Assembly (NCBI GenBank): GCA_024529925.1
Contig: JAFEUB010000968.1
Location: forward strand, 434,001-498,000
From: Ophthalmolycus amberensis
Taxonomy: Eukaryota > Chordata > Actinopteri > Perciformes > Zoarcidae
Reading direction: 5' to 3'
Length of the DNA: 64,000 nucleotides
The notes under the pieces: model-generated
What the model saw: only the letters and a program-made list of their open reading frames with translations
The model's database searches: none
What the model was told of the DNA's origin: nothing
Program-made: the position numbers and the translations under genes
Shown: in pieces, positions 63,601 through 64,000 of the stretch
Layout: each line of letters opens with the position of its first letter
Position numbering within the stretch: position 1 is the stretch's first letter

Positions 63601-64000
63601 AGAGGAGGAGGAGGTGGTGTGTGGGAGTCGGGAGGATGGGGGGATCACGGCACTGATGAATGTCGCAGCAATGAATGGAATGATGAATGGAGATGAAGGT
63701 AGGGGGCTTTTTTTTTATCTATAAGGTTCTTTTTTTCCAACCGGTTATCTGAGATTTGTTATTTTCACCCGTTTTTTCCCGTTCACAGTGCCTGAGCTTA
63801 GCTGCAGTCACACCAGACCAGACAAGTTCCCCAACAACCTGGAGCCGGACACGGGTAAGAGAGTCCTTCTAATATCTGTTGATGGACCTGGTGCAACACC
63901 GACCCGGATTTGACAACCTCCTCTTCCTTTTCTCCTCAGTTCTAACGGAGCACCAGCTCTTTGACGTGTTCAACAACGCAATAGTATCTTTTTATCGCTC
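58990..64000 (+). CDS. neurl4: Neuralized-like protein 4, N-terminal part
   Basis: NEURL4 is a multi-NHR adaptor of the centriole that restrains CP110 with HERC2. Exons 58990-59154, 63152-63698, 63789-63854 and from 63940 to the window end. The protein starts MAAELHPRSGKLIGLSNSNR, with a Kozak-like gaagATGG. Residues about 14-165 make the first NHR domain: FNHGLVLSKEPLRDRDVFTV, VNSWSGSIEIGVTALDP, LKGGSWIVSGCSVLRDG and LWAVVDLYGKCTQVTVV match the family closely. An acidic run follows, then a linker with PDKFPNNLEPDT that corresponds to the human inter-NHR linker. All junctions have GT-AG ends and agree in phase. Exon 2 is much richer in G+C than its flanks. The window ends inside exon 4, so five more NHR domains and the C-terminus are outside. 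Confidence 0.95.
59155..63151 (+). other. neurl4: neurl4 intron 1
   Basis: A 4-kb intron with no coding segment visible. It contains GCTAGC-type words (59450-59600), a CA run at 60631-60656, a G run at 61677-61696, a C run at 61907-61921 and an A run at 62326-62342. Confidence 0.6.
63535..63614 (+). repeat. neurl4: GAG-rich coding repeat for an acidic tract in neurl4
   Basis: GAG and GTG codons make a Glu/Val-Glu tract of about 27 residues in the linker after the first NHR domain. The frame stays open across it and on into the exon, so it is part of the protein. Confidence 0.8.

Overview
The window is teleost nuclear DNA. It holds intron-split, vertebrate-type genes with GT-AG splice sites, long non-coding stretches, many CA/GT, TA and homopolymer microsatellites, worn LINE-like 3' ends and frequent GCTAGC/GTTAGC words. 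I found no prokaryotic, viral, plasmid or CRISPR feature.

Layout from left to right: (1) 983-3969, minus strand, a partial gene for an uncharacterised helical, probably coiled-coil protein that I do not recognise; it runs off the left edge. (2) 5513-9523, minus, capg, an actin-filament capping protein with three gelsolin repeats, and a probable non-coding first exon near 13.2 kb. (3) 17188-26902, minus, polr2a, the largest RNA polymerase II subunit: 29 coding exons, about 1966 residues, with the complete heptad-repeat C-terminal domain in the last exon. (4) 26.9-43.8 kb, no protein gene; it holds a CCAAT-rich promoter region upstream of polr2a, a perfect 62-bp palindrome, a CTG repeat and a possible 5' UTR exon of the next gene. 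(5) 43805-49256, plus, a zbtb4-type (Kaiso family) zinc-finger protein with a 3-kb 3' UTR, apparently without a BTB domain. (6) 54140-57621, plus, shbg, a secreted sex-steroid carrier with laminin-G-like domains. (7) 58990 to the right edge, plus, neurl4, the first NHR (Neuralized) repeat and part of the following linker.

polr2a, zbtb4, shbg and neurl4 all map to human 17p13.1, so the right half is an old conserved neighbourhood. capg sits elsewhere in human, so its position here reflects the fish gene order. The genes share no pathway; they are neighbours, not an operon.

Four +1 (one extra base) disruptions fall inside conserved coding sequence: one in capg, two in polr2a, one in zbtb4. Two lie in an essential gene, so I read them mainly as consensus errors of the assembly; the capg one could be bypassed by a second splice acceptor. 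Exon sums support this: each of these genes comes out of frame by exactly the number of extra bases, while shbg sums to a clean 391-codon frame. I did not find a convincing new biological system. The best leads are the missing BTB domain, the palindrome, the GC-AG intron in polr2a and the capg tail.
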